Source: an uncultured Prevotellaceae bacterium (GTDB taxonomy: Bacteria; Bacteroidota; Bacteroidia; Bacteroidales; Muribaculaceae). Taken from it: a stretch of DNA of 24,194 nucleotides. Each line of letters opens with the position of its first letter. Position 1 is the stretch's first letter. Positions 15,175 to 23,544 of the stretch are shown here, one piece after another. Made by a program: the position numbers and the translations under genes. The DNA lies in the NCBI GenBank assembly GCA_945645715.1, contig CALZFJ010000002.1:1-24194 (forward strand), in the 5' to 3' direction. The notes under the pieces were generated by a model that worked only from the letters and a program-made list of their open reading frames with translations, did no database searches and was not told the DNA's origin.

Positions 15175-17514
15175 ATGATGCAAAACCGTTTTTCCAGAAT
15201 ATGGCATCTCGCGGCAATGGCTATCGCGCTATTGTCGGTGGTTTCGTGTAGCTCCACTAAGCACGTGCCTGATGGTCAGCTGCTCCTCGACGACGTGAAA
15301 ATCAATTTCATCGATGAGAAAAAGGTGATGAAACAAACCGACCTCATCAACTACCTGCGTCAGCAGCCTAACCATAAGGTTCTTGGGGGCGTAAAACTTC
15401 AGCTCGCCGTCTATAATATCTCCGGCCGTGACAGCGCCAACTGGTTCAACCGGTGGGTACGCCGCGTAGGCTCTGCACCAGTTATCTACGACCACAATCT
15501 CACCCTCGCTTCGGCAAAGCAGCTCAGCATTGCCCTCTCCAACAAAGGCTATCTGCACTCCAGCGTCGATGTTGATACTTTCTGCCGATTCGACAAGAAG
15601 AAAATCCGCGTAAACTATAATGTCACTCTCGGAAAACGCCATTTCGTTGATAGCATCGGCTTCAATATCACCGACTCCACCCTCAATCGTCTCATTCTTG
15701 CCGACTCCGCACACATGCAGGTGAAACCCGGTGTCCCCTTCGACCGAAACACCCTCGACCTCGACCGCCAGTCGATAACCGACCGTCTGCGAAACAAAGG
15801 CTACTACGCATTCAATAAGGAGTACATCACCTACACCGCCGACACTGCCGAAAATTCTCAGCAAGTGAAACTCACAATGAACCTGATGCCTCCCTACAAG
15901 AACAAGAAATTTGAATACTACACCAGCCATGCTCCCTTCTACTTCCGCAACGTCACCTTCGTGACTAACTACAACCCATTGGAGCAGAACGACAACCAGC
16001 AATATAGCGCTACCGATACGGTATTTCACAAAAAAATCACCATTCTCTATGATGAACACTACCTGCGCCCGGGCGTTATCGACGATTGCTGCTTCATTGA
16101 GCCCGGCAAAGCCTACAGCAACACAGCAGTCGATAAGACCTATCAGGCTTTTGCCCGCCTCGGCATCGTGAAGTTTGTGAACATTGAGATCGTCCCCGTG
16201 GGAGAAGTCGATGGCAAGATTTGGCTCGACGCCTACGTTCTTCTCACCAAAAGCCGCCCACAGACGGTATCCTTGTCACTCGAAGGCACTAACTCCGAGG
16301 GCGACCTCGGTTTCGGTATCGGAACCGGTTATCAGCACCGCAACATCGGTCACGGATCTGAGATTCTTAATGCTAAGTTCCGCATGTCCTACGAAAGCCT
16401 CTCGGGCGACCTATCAGGACTTATCAACGACAACTACTCTGAATATGCTGCCGAAGTGGGTATCACATTCCCCAAGTTCGTGTGTCCGTTCCTGAAAAAA
16501 TCGTTCAAGCAGAAGATTCTTGCTTCTACCGAACTTTCCTCTCAGTTCAATTATCAGGAGCGCCCCGAATACACCCGTATCATCGCCGGTATTGGCTGGA
16601 AATATCACTGGAGTGAAAAGCAGAACCGCACCCGACACACTTTTAACCTTATCGACCTCAACTATGTGTATCTGCCCAAAAGCCGAGCCGACTTCCTCGA
16701 CAGCATCAACAACCCGCTGTTGCGTTACTCCTACGAGAACCACTTCATCATGCGCACCGGTTACTCTTTCTATCACACTAATAAGCGCCAATCCACAACG
16801 TTCGGTGCAAACCTCTATCAAGAAAACGTTTACACCATTCGTGCAGCTGTGGAAAGTGCAGGTAGCCTCCTTTATGGCATCTCAAAGATGGTGGGACAGA
16901 AGAAATCGGCTGATGATGCCTACAAGATTTTCGGTATCAACTACTCTCAATATGCCAAGCTCGATGCCGACTACTCGATAACTCACAATTTCAATCCCCG
17001 CAGCTCTCTCGCATTCCACGTGGGGGCAGGCGTAGCAATTCCCTACGGCAACTCCACGGTGCTGCCATTTGAGAAGCGATTCTATGCCGGTGGTGCCAAC
17101 AGTGTCCGTGGCTGGGGTGTCCGCACGCTCGGTCCCGGTAGCTTCGACGGTCTTAACTCCATGAATAGCTTTATCTACCAGTGCGGCGACATTCGTCTCG
17201 ACATCAACCTTGAGTACCGCGCAAAGCTATTCTGGGTAATCGAGCTGGGTGCATTCATCGATGCCGGAAACATCTGGACTATACGCGACTATGAAGACCA
17301 GCCCGGAGGTGTGTTCAAGTTCAATGAATTCTACAAGCAGATAGCTCTCGCCTACGGTCTGGGCATTCGCCTCGACTTCACCTACTTTATGCTACGTTTC
17401 GACATGGGTATGAAGGCTTACAACCCTGCCACCAATCAGGTTCGCTGGCCGCTTGTGTCGCCTCAGTGGAAACGCGACTCTGCTTTCCACTTCTCGGTGG
17501 GTTATCCGTTCTGA
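15175..17514 (+). CDS. tamL: TamL-type BamA/TamA-superfamily outer membrane lipoprotein
   Basis: Omp85-superfamily protein of 779 residues. The N-terminus is a lipoprotein signal with lipobox VVSC and acylated cysteine C25. The next 350 or so residues should hold POTRA-like domains. The C-terminal half, rich in alternating aromatic and polar segments, is a predicted 16-strand surface-antigen (D15) barrel, including the conserved L6 motif VRGW (644-647) and ending in a terminal aromatic (GYPF). A lipidated TamA homologue is the mark of Bacteroidetes TamL, thought to work with TamB in envelope assembly. No tamB-like gene is in the window. ATG 15175 or ATG 15178 may be used. Ordinary BamA is less likely because it lacks a lipobox. 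Confidence 0.87.
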   Translation: MMQNRFSRIWHLAAMAIALLSVVSCSSTKHVPDGQLLLDDVKINFIDEKKVMKQTDLINYLRQQPNHKVLGGVKLQLAVYNISGRDSANWFNRWVRRVGSAPVIYDHNLTLASAKQLSIALSNKGYLHSSVDVDTFCRFDKKKIRVNYNVTLGKRHFVDSIGFNITDSTLNRLILADSAHMQVKPGVPFDRNTLDLDRQSITDRLRNKGYYAFNKEYITYTADTAENSQQVKLTMNLMPPYKNKKFEYYTSHAPFYFRNVTFVTNYNPLEQNDNQQYSATDTVFHKKITILYDEHYLRPGVIDDCCFIEPGKAYSNTAVDKTYQAFARLGIVKFVNIEIVPVGEVDGKIWLDAYVLLTKSRPQTVSLSLEGTNSEGDLGFGIGTGYQHRNIGHGSEILNAKFRMSYESLSGDLSGLINDNYSEYAAEVGITFPKFVCPFLKKSFKQKILASTELSSQFNYQERPEYTRIIAGIGWKYHWSEKQNRTRHTFNLIDLNYVYLPKSRADFLDSINNPLLRYSYENHFIMRTGYSFYHTNKRQSTTFGANLYQENVYTIRAAVESAGSLLYGISKMVGQKKSADDAYKIFGINYSQYAKLDADYSITHNFNPRSSLAFHVGAGVAIPYGNSTVLPFEKRFYAGGANSVRGWGVRTLGPGSFDGLNSMNSFIYQCGDIRLDINLEYRAKLFWVIELGAFIDAGNIWTIRDYEDQPGGVFKFNEFYKQIALAYGLGIRLDFTYFMLRFDMGMKAYNPATNQVRWPLVSPQWKRDSAFHFSVGYPF

Positions 17515-17584
17515 CGCTTGTCACTCACACACTGAAAGATTGTTGAGGATTATTTTTTGTTATAACATTATATACTGACTTAAT

Positions 17585-18244
17585 ATGAAGAAATTGGCAA
17601 TTTTCGACCTCGACGGAACTCTCCTCAACACCATTGAGGATCTGGGTTATGCCGCCAACCATGCGCTTCAGGCTCATGGTTACCCCACTCACAGCATCGC
17701 TTCCTACCCGTTCTTCGTGGGCAATGGAGTGCGTCGCCTCATAGAGCGTGTACTTCCCGAAGATGCACGCACCGAGGCAACCATCGACCGCTTGTTGATC
17801 ACATTCAAGGAATACTACAACGACCATAACACCGACTACACCAAGCCCTACGAAGGAATCCCCGAGCTGCTAAGCCTCCTGTCGTCGCGCGGTGTAGCCA
17901 TTGCAGTGGCTTCCAACAAATACCAAGCTGCAACCGAGAAGCTTATCAGTCACTTCTTTCCCACCCTGTCGTTCATAGCTGTTGAGGGACAAAAAGAAGG
18001 CGTCCCGGTGAAGCCCGACCCTTCAATCGTGTTTGAAATTCTTGCAAAAGCCAAGACTCCGAAAGCCGACACAATCTACATCGGCGACTCTGGCGTGGAT
18101 ATGGAAACTGCTCGCCGCGCCTGTGTCGATTCGGTAGGTGTAACTTGGGGATTCCGCCCCGAAAAGGAGCTTGTGGAGAATCATGCCGACACAATTGTGA
18201 ACAGTCCCGGCGACATCGCAAAACTCATTTTCAGCAACGATTAG
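17585..18244 (+). CDS. gph: HAD-superfamily hydrolase, phosphoglycolate-phosphatase-like
   Basis: Cytosolic phosphatase of the HAD superfamily, subfamily with a C1 helical cap. Motif I is DLDGT with nucleophile D8 and general acid D10, motif II serine S110 in ASNK, motif III K143 in KPDP, and motif IV GDSGVDMETA with D168 and D172. Length (219) and sequence order fit phosphoglycolate phosphatase (Gph) or pyrophosphatase PpaX-type enzymes; the substrate cannot be set from sequence alone. It begins 70 nt after the TamL gene with no clear terminator between. The only promoter-like element (TA-TTT-TTTG near 17551) has one extra base, so read-through from the upstream gene is plausible. Confidence 0.85.
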   Translation: MKKLAIFDLDGTLLNTIEDLGYAANHALQAHGYPTHSIASYPFFVGNGVRRLIERVLPEDARTEATIDRLLITFKEYYNDHNTDYTKPYEGIPELLSLLSSRGVAIAVASNKYQAATEKLISHFFPTLSFIAVEGQKEGVPVKPDPSIVFEILAKAKTPKADTIYIGDSGVDMETARRACVDSVGVTWGFRPEKELVENHADTIVNSPGDIAKLIFSND

Positions 18245-18277
18245 CCCCATTGTGAAAATTTCTGTTTCTCTATCATA

Positions 18278-18325
18278 TTTTTAGGCATTGGCACTACGCC
18301 GATTGCTAAAAATATGCTAACTTTG
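18278..18325 (+). promoter_or_regulatory. yidE-like gene promoter with an upstream inverted repeat
   Basis: TAACTTTG (18318-18325) is a good -7. No -33 TTTG is present at the usual spacing. Instead a 15-bp imperfect inverted repeat (18278-18292 with 18298-18312, loop ACTAC; seven outer and six inner pairs flanking two mismatches, one inner pair being G-T) covers the -33 region. It lacks a following T run, so it is a poor terminator and a better operator candidate. Confidence 0.5.
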
Positions 18326-18405
18326 CAAAGCGATTCAGATCGTAACCATAACTCGAATCATTTCAAGTTAAAATCATTCATAAACAAAGTTTTTATTAAG
18401 TCCCT

Positions 18406-20115
18406 ATGTGGTTTCTCGATTTATTAACGCAAAGCACTATCGCCCATGCCATTCTTCTCTATGCGTTCGTGATAGCGTTTGGTGTAATCCTGGGAAAGGT
18501 GAAAATCTTTGGCGTGTCGCTCGGCGTGACCTTCGTGCTCTTCGTGGGCATCATCGTCGGTCAGCTCTACTACAGCTTCCAGCCCGACGCACCAGCCATC
18601 GATCCCGGCGTATTACATTTCATCAAAGAGTTCGGACTTATCCTGTTTATCTTCTCTATCGGTATTCAGGTGGGTCCCGGTTTCTTCTCATCATTCAAGA
18701 AAGGTGGCATCGTGCTCAATGGTCTTGCCATGCTTATCGTGGGTCTCGACCTGGTGGTAGCGCTCATCATCTACTTCGGTGTGGGTAACATCAACATCAC
18801 CGACCTTGTGGGTGTGCTCTCAGGTGCTGTCACCAACACTCCCGGTCTTGGTGCTGCGCAGCAGACTCTCAATGAAGTCAATTATCCCGACGCTGCAAAT
18901 GCCATTAAGAGCATGTCGATGGGTTACGCAGCCGCTTATCCTCTTGGTGTAGTAGGCATCATTCTCTCAATGATTCTCGTGAAGATTATCTTCAAAATCA
19001 ACCTTGCCGACGAGACTAAGACCCTCGAAGCCGAGAAGGAGGAGAGCCAACTTAAACCTTACATGATTACCGTTGAAGTTACCAACAGGCTTATCCACAA
19101 TATGCCTCTGGCTCGACTCATCAGCATCATCGACCGAAACTTCGTAATTTCACGTATGAAGAAGAGCGGTAGCGATGAGATAATTATACCTACTTCAAAG
19201 ACTATCATCAGCGAAGGCGACCTCCTATATATGGTGATTTCAGCTCAAGATGAAGAGGCTTTCGTTGCCATTATCGGTCCGAAAATCGAAATGGACTGGA
19301 AAACCGACGAGCAACAGGGCCCTGTGGTTTCCCGCCGCATCGTGGTTACCAACCATGAGTATTCAGGCCGCAAGATCGGTTCGCTACGCCTCCACATGGG
19401 TTACAAGCTTAATGCCACCCGTGTGAACCGTGCCGGCGTTGATCTTCTTGCAAGCCCCAACCTCTCGCTGCAAGTGGGTGACCGCATCACTGTGGTAGGT
19501 AATATCGACGATATCAACCGCCTCGCCGAGAAGATGGGTAACTCTATGAAGCGTCTTAATCAGCCTAATATGTTCACCATGTTTGTGGGAATACTCATGG
19601 GTATCATCGTGGGTTCTATTCCTATCGCATTCCCTGGTATGTCAGTGCCCATGAAGCTCGGTTTGGCTGGTGGTCCGCTTATCGTGGCTATCCTCATGAG
19701 CCGCTGGGGATATAAGATAAAGCTTATCACCTACACTTCTACATCGGCAAGCATGATGCTGCGTGAGGTGGGTATTTGCTTGTTCCTTGCTTCAGTGGGA
19801 ATAGGGGCCGGCGAGAACTTTATTGGCACTGTGTTCAACTCTACCGGTGCACAATGGGTACTCTATGGTTTCCTCATCACTTTCATTCCTCTGATTATCG
19901 TAGGTTGCATCGCCCGCGGTCGCTACAAGCTGAATTATTTCTCTATCCTCGGTCTTCTCTCCGGTAGCTATACCGACCCGCCAGCACTCGCCTACGGCAA
20001 CAAGACTGCCAACAACGATGCTCCGGCTGTAGCCTACTCTACCGTATATCCGCTCACAATGTTCTTGCGAGTGGTAACCGCACAAATCTTGATTCTTGCC
20101 CTCGCCAACTTCTAA
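18406..20115 (+). CDS. YidE/AspT-family transporter with two RCK-C (TrkA-C) domains
   Basis: Inner-membrane protein of 569 residues in the aspartate:alanine exchanger (AAEx)/YidE/YbjL family. About five membrane spans precede, and about five follow, a cytoplasmic block at roughly 215-378 that holds two TrkA-C-type domains (ending in DLLYMVIS and DRITVVG segments). The two membrane halves are an internal duplication: LSGAVTNTPGLGAA (about 138-152) is mirrored by LLSGSYTDPPALAY (about 516-530). Substrate is unknown; amino-acid or dicarboxylate exchange is known for AspT, and ligand control via the RCK-C domains is likely. It has its own promoter 161 nt after the HAD gene and ends at a strong terminator. 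Confidence 0.87.
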   Translation: MWFLDLLTQSTIAHAILLYAFVIAFGVILGKVKIFGVSLGVTFVLFVGIIVGQLYYSFQPDAPAIDPGVLHFIKEFGLILFIFSIGIQVGPGFFSSFKKGGIVLNGLAMLIVGLDLVVALIIYFGVGNINITDLVGVLSGAVTNTPGLGAAQQTLNEVNYPDAANAIKSMSMGYAAAYPLGVVGIILSMILVKIIFKINLADETKTLEAEKEESQLKPYMITVEVTNRLIHNMPLARLISIIDRNFVISRMKKSGSDEIIIPTSKTIISEGDLLYMVISAQDEEAFVAIIGPKIEMDWKTDEQQGPVVSRRIVVTNHEYSGRKIGSLRLHMGYKLNATRVNRAGVDLLASPNLSLQVGDRITVVGNIDDINRLAEKMGNSMKRLNQPNMFTMFVGILMGIIVGSIPIAFPGMSVPMKLGLAGGPLIVAILMSRWGYKIKLITYTSTSASMMLREVGICLFLASVGIGAGENFIGTVFNSTGAQWVLYGFLITFIPLIIVGCIARGRYKLNYFSILGLLSGSYTDPPALAYGNKTANNDAPAVAYSTVYPLTMFLRVVTAQILILALANF

Positions 20116-20138
20116 GGCGCGACAATAACACAAACACC

Positions 20139-20184
20139 AATGAGGCTGTGCCACCACTATCGGTTGCACAGCCTCATTATTTTG
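20139..20184 (+). terminator. Terminator of the YidE-family gene
   Basis: A perfect 13-bp stem, AATGAGGCTGTGC (20139-20151) with GCACAGCCTCATT (20166-20178), has a 14-nt loop and is followed by ATTTTG. It lies between convergent genes. The opposite strand lacks a clear T run, so it mainly serves the + strand gene. Confidence 0.85.
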
Positions 20185-20219
20185 TCATATGCCTTCGTCA
20201 TTGTGCGAAAGCAATTTTT

Positions 20220-21578
20220 TCAGAAGTTAATCTCTATCACCTTGTCGATATCATCAGGAACGGAATCAAGGCTCATAATCACGCCTCCATCGCATCGCTG
20301 CACCTTCACCGGCTTCTTTGTGACATAGTCAAATGCCTTGCGCACTTTCCTGTCGCCTATAGGCAGATATAGCGCCTTGTCGGTGAGATTGAGGATATGC
20401 ACAAAGAGTCGGTTATCCTTCTGTGTGGTCACGCCCCACGCATGTGGCGCTACTATTCCGCCGCGGGTACCATATATGGTCTCGCCATACGTCTTCAGCC
20501 ACTCGCCCATCTCGCGCAGTCTGTCCACTGCTATTGCAGGAAGTTCGCCATTGGGCTGCGGACCGATATTCATCAGCAGGTTGGCATTCTTGCCGGCTGC
20601 ATTCACGAGATAATGAATCAGAGTCTTTGCCGACTTATATTCCTGGTCGTTGATTTTATATCCCCACATTCCATTCATTGTCTCGCACGTTTCAAGCGGC
20701 AGGCGGCTTATTGCCTGTCCCGACAGTCCTGCTGTGTTCTCGCCGGGAAGGTCGCGCTCAAATATCTGTATGTCCTCTCCATCGAATGGCGTTACATGGT
20801 GATTGTTCCCGATAAGGCAACCTGGTTGCAACCTGTGAATCAAGGCATACTGCTGCGGCAACTGCCAGTCGAATCCCGGATTTTCATCTTGATCCCACCA
20901 TCCATCAAACCATATTGCTCCCACTTTTCCATAGTTTGTGAGAAGCTCGGTTATCTGGTTGTTCATGAATGTATAGTAGCTTTTCCAGTCGCCTTTCGGA
21001 TTCGGGCGGCCGGTTCCGCGGCCGGTGCGTCCCCACACAGCATCTTCACGCCACCAGTCGATGTGTGAGTAATAGAAGTGAAGTCTTATGCCTTGTGCCT
21101 CACACTCCTCGGCAAGCTCTTTCAGTATATCGCGCCTGAATGGCGTTGCATCTACAATGTTATAGTCGGTATATTTTGAGTGAAACATCGAGAAACCCTC
21201 GTGATGGCGCGACGTGATGCAGATATATTTCGCTCCCGATGCCTTAATGGCGCTAACCCACTCACGAGCACTGAACTTCGACGGATAGAAGCCGCTTGCA
21301 AGCTTTGCATACTCCTTATAGTTAAGGTTGCGGTTGGTCATTGTCCATTCGCCCGTTGCAAGCATACTATAGAGTCCCCAGTGAAGGAATATACCGAATT
21401 TTGCATCTTGAAATTCCTCTCGCGACTTCAAATTCTCCTCCGTAGGCACGTAGGGTTGCATCTTAGGTGTGGCGACAGCGTAGGTAGCCCCGGTCGTTGC
21501 ATCTGCAGTAGCGGCAAGAGCCACACACGGCTGCATTGTCAACGCAAGCAACGCTGCAAGATAAATGTTATGTCTCAT
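20220..21578 (-). CDS. Secreted GH29 alpha-L-fucosidase
   Basis: Retaining alpha-L-fucosidase that removes terminal fucose from glycans such as mucin or host oligosaccharides. The ATG at 21578 is chosen because a signal peptide starts there (MRHN, hydrophobic core, VALA cleavage), making a 452-residue exported protein; an extended ORF to 21632 would overlap the cdaA stop and bury the signal. GH29 features are KFGIFLHWG, ITSRHHEGFSMF and GAIWFDGWW, whose D225 is the predicted nucleophile. A C-terminal beta-sandwich-like region follows from about 370. It starts 50 nt after cdaA with no promoter seen, so it may be read through from folP-cdaA. No SusC/SusD pair or other glycan genes are nearby, so it is not in a normal utilisation locus. 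Confidence 0.9.
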   Translation of the reverse strand: MRHNIYLAALLALTMQPCVALAATADATTGATYAVATPKMQPYVPTEENLKSREEFQDAKFGIFLHWGLYSMLATGEWTMTNRNLNYKEYAKLASGFYPSKFSAREWVSAIKASGAKYICITSRHHEGFSMFHSKYTDYNIVDATPFRRDILKELAEECEAQGIRLHFYYSHIDWWREDAVWGRTGRGTGRPNPKGDWKSYYTFMNNQITELLTNYGKVGAIWFDGWWDQDENPGFDWQLPQQYALIHRLQPGCLIGNNHHVTPFDGEDIQIFERDLPGENTAGLSGQAISRLPLETCETMNGMWGYKINDQEYKSAKTLIHYLVNAAGKNANLLMNIGPQPNGELPAIAVDRLREMGEWLKTYGETIYGTRGGIVAPHAWGVTTQKDNRLFVHILNLTDKALYLPIGDRKVRKAFDYVTKKPVKVQRCDGGVIMSLDSVPDDIDKVIEINF

Positions 21579-21628
21579 AATTCTATGCTTTGGTATTAAA
21601 AAGTCTTTCAGTAATATGCATCGCGGTG

Positions 21629-22393
21629 TCACGCGGTTATTATCTCCGATAGACGGTGTTCAAGCTCGGTGCTTGTCAGTTTCAGATAGATATTTCCTTT
21701 GTGGGCAAGCGATATGCTTCCGGTCTCCTCGCTCACCACCACGGCTATGGCATCGGTGGCTTGCGCTATACCCAGCGCCGAGCGGTGGCGTAGTCCCAAG
21801 TGGCGCGGAAGGTCGATGTCGTGCGAAACAGGAAGAATGCAGCCTGCCGACATTATCCTCATTCCCGCAATTATCATCGCCCCGTCGTGCAGCGGACTGT
21901 TCTTGAAGAAGATGTTTTCTATAAGTCGGGTGTTGATCCGGGCATCTATTATGTCACCTGTGCGCTCATAGTCATCAAGCAGCATATTCTGCTGTATCAC
22001 TATCAGTGCGCCTGTCTTCGACTTCGACATATTCATCGAAGCATACACCACCGGCATTATCCACTTCTTATCCTCCTCGTTCTTGGCATGCCTATGGAAG
22101 ATTTTCCTCACAAAGCGCCACCTCTTGTGCGAGCCAAGTTCCACAAGGAAGCGCTTTATCTGGTCCTGGAATATGATGACAAGGATAAGCAGACCGATGT
22201 TCATGAACTTATCCATTATCGTACCCATCAGCTTCATGCCGATGATTTCAGATATCACCACCCATGCTACAATGAACGCAAGCACACCAACAAAGATATT
22301 GAGCGTGCCCGACTCTTTCATCGTGCGATACACGTAGAATAGCAACGTTGCTACAAGTATTATGTCGATAGCGTCCTTTAATCCAAAATCCAT
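21629..22393 (-). CDS. cdaA: Membrane diadenylate cyclase (c-di-AMP synthase, CdaA/DacA type)
   Basis: Makes the second messenger c-di-AMP from two ATP. Three N-terminal membrane segments (about residues 8-23, 31-52 and 63-76) are followed by the DAC domain with the active-site DGA (170-172, in LHDGAMII) and RHR (202-204, in LRHRSALG). The 254-residue length and membrane topology identify the CdaA class rather than DisA, which has no membrane segments and a DNA-binding domain. The neighbour folP, 23 nt upstream, is the usual Bacteroidetes partner, unlike the cdaA-ybbR-glmM order in Firmicutes. Likely co-transcribed with folP. Confidence 0.93.
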   Translation of the reverse strand: MDFGLKDAIDIILVATLLFYVYRTMKESGTLNIFVGVLAFIVAWVVISEIIGMKLMGTIMDKFMNIGLLILVIIFQDQIKRFLVELGSHKRWRFVRKIFHRHAKNEEDKKWIMPVVYASMNMSKSKTGALIVIQQNMLLDDYERTGDIIDARINTRLIENIFFKNSPLHDGAMIIAGMRIMSAGCILPVSHDIDLPRHLGLRHRSALGIAQATDAIAVVVSEETGSISLAHKGNIYLKLTSTELEHRLSEIITA

Positions 22394-22416
22394 ATCCGCA
22401 TTGTTATTATTTGAAA

Positions 22417-23277
22417 TTAGTATTTATATGCCCCGGTTGTCGCCGCCACTATCTTCACAGTCTCCACGGCAGCTTTCACATCGTGCACACGCAGTATGTG
22501 TGCTCCGGTAAGTGCGGCAATTGTGTTGAGCACTGTGGTACCGTTTAGAGCCTCCTCCGGCGTTGTTCCAAGCAGGCGGTAGATCATCGTCTTGCGAGAG
22601 ATTCCCACAAGTAGCGGGAAATCCATATCTATGAACGCTTCAAGGTAGCGCATTAGCTCATAGTTTTGCTCCACCGTCTTCGAGAAGCCGAATCCGGGGT
22701 CGATGATTATATCATTCACACCAAGCAGGCGCAACTTACAAGCTTTTGCCTGAAGGTCCTTTATCACATCGGCAGTTACGCACTCATAATCGGTGAGCTG
22801 GGTCATCGTTGCCGGAGTGCCGCGCATGTGCATCAGTATGTAGGGCACACGCAGACTTGCCACCGTCGCAAACATATTGCTGTCGAGGTCTCCTCCCGAG
22901 ATGTCATTGATAATGTGTGCTCCGCACTCTTCCACGCAGCGCCGTGCCACTTCAGCGCGGAAAGTATCAACCGACGTTATCACACCTGGTGCTTCCTCGG
23001 CAATAATTTTAAGTCCCGTGCGCAAGCGACTATATTCCTCCTCGGGTGATATGTCATCTGCACCCCGGCGCGATGAATAGCCGCCAATGTCGATCATGTC
23101 GGCACCTTCTTCTATCATCTGCCGCACACGCCGGCGTATCACAGCCTCATCTACCCCACAGCGGCTGCCACTGTAGAACGAGTCGGGTGTCACGTTCAAT
23201 ATACCCATCACTTGCGGCCGCTCAATCGCCACCAAACGTCCGCCGATATTTATGTTGTAACTACAAAATTTTGCCAT
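22417..23277 (-). CDS. folP: Dihydropteroate synthase
   Basis: Joins 6-hydroxymethyl-dihydropterin diphosphate and p-aminobenzoate in folate synthesis; target of sulfonamides. The ATG at 23277 (286 residues) is preferred over the in-frame TTG at 23295. Family motifs: GILNVTPDSF (25-34, loop 1), DIGGYSSRRGA (63-73, loop 2), NDISGG, IIDPGFGFSK, GISRKT and RVHDV. In loop 2 the usual SRPGA reads SRRGA: R71 replaces the proline equivalent to E. coli P64, a position tied to sulfonamide resistance. Everything else is intact, so the enzyme should be active. First gene of a probable folP-cdaA-fucosidase transcript, divergent from recR. Confidence 0.94.
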   Translation of the reverse strand: MAKFCSYNINIGGRLVAIERPQVMGILNVTPDSFYSGSRCGVDEAVIRRRVRQMIEEGADMIDIGGYSSRRGADDISPEEEYSRLRTGLKIIAEEAPGVITSVDTFRAEVARRCVEECGAHIINDISGGDLDSNMFATVASLRVPYILMHMRGTPATMTQLTDYECVTADVIKDLQAKACKLRLLGVNDIIIDPGFGFSKTVEQNYELMRYLEAFIDMDFPLLVGISRKTMIYRLLGTTPEEALNGTTVLNTIAALTGAHILRVHDVKAAVETVKIVAATTGAYKY

Positions 23278-23306
23278 TCTCACTACATTCTTCAAATATT
23301 AATTTA

Positions 23307-23314
23307 CAAAGCTA
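23307..23314 (-). promoter_or_regulatory. folP promoter -7 element
   Basis: TAGCTTTG on the - strand (23314-23307) fits TAnnTTTG and lies 29 nt before the folP ATG. Only a partial -33 (CTTG, 23338-23335) is seen, 20 nt upstream. Confidence 0.5.
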
Positions 23315-23492
23315 CACAATTTTCACCACAAATCCAAGCCCACACCCCACTTTCACTTCCCCCGCTTCAAGGAATTCTATAAGCACAAAATCATTGTAAA
23401 TTTATGTGCGTGCAAAACATATGTTTCAAATTTTTTCCTCTAAAGAAATTTTTTCTTTATCTTGCCGGAGTAGAAATCTTGCGGTTTTTTCG

Positions 23493-23500
23493 TAACTTTG
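23493..23500 (+). promoter_or_regulatory. recR promoter -7 element
   Basis: TAACTTTG (23493-23500) fits TAnnTTTG and lies 44 nt before the recR ATG. No -33 TTTG is found at 19-21 nt spacing. Confidence 0.5.
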
Positions 23501-23544
23501 CAACGATTTTTCAGCATTTAAGGACAATTCAATCAATATGAATT

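Noticed and set aside
15229..16059. A 276-codon - strand open frame opposite the TamL-type gene
   Set aside because: Valine/glutamate-rich shadow frame of the N-terminal half of a well-supported gene.
21579..21632. Longer start for the fucosidase
   Set aside because: It would overlap the cdaA stop and place 18 polar residues before an obvious signal peptide that begins at the ATG at 21578.
23278..23295. TTG start for folP (and likewise TTG 8890 for rprY)
   Set aside because: In both cases a good ATG lies a few codons downstream and the extra residues are not part of the family.
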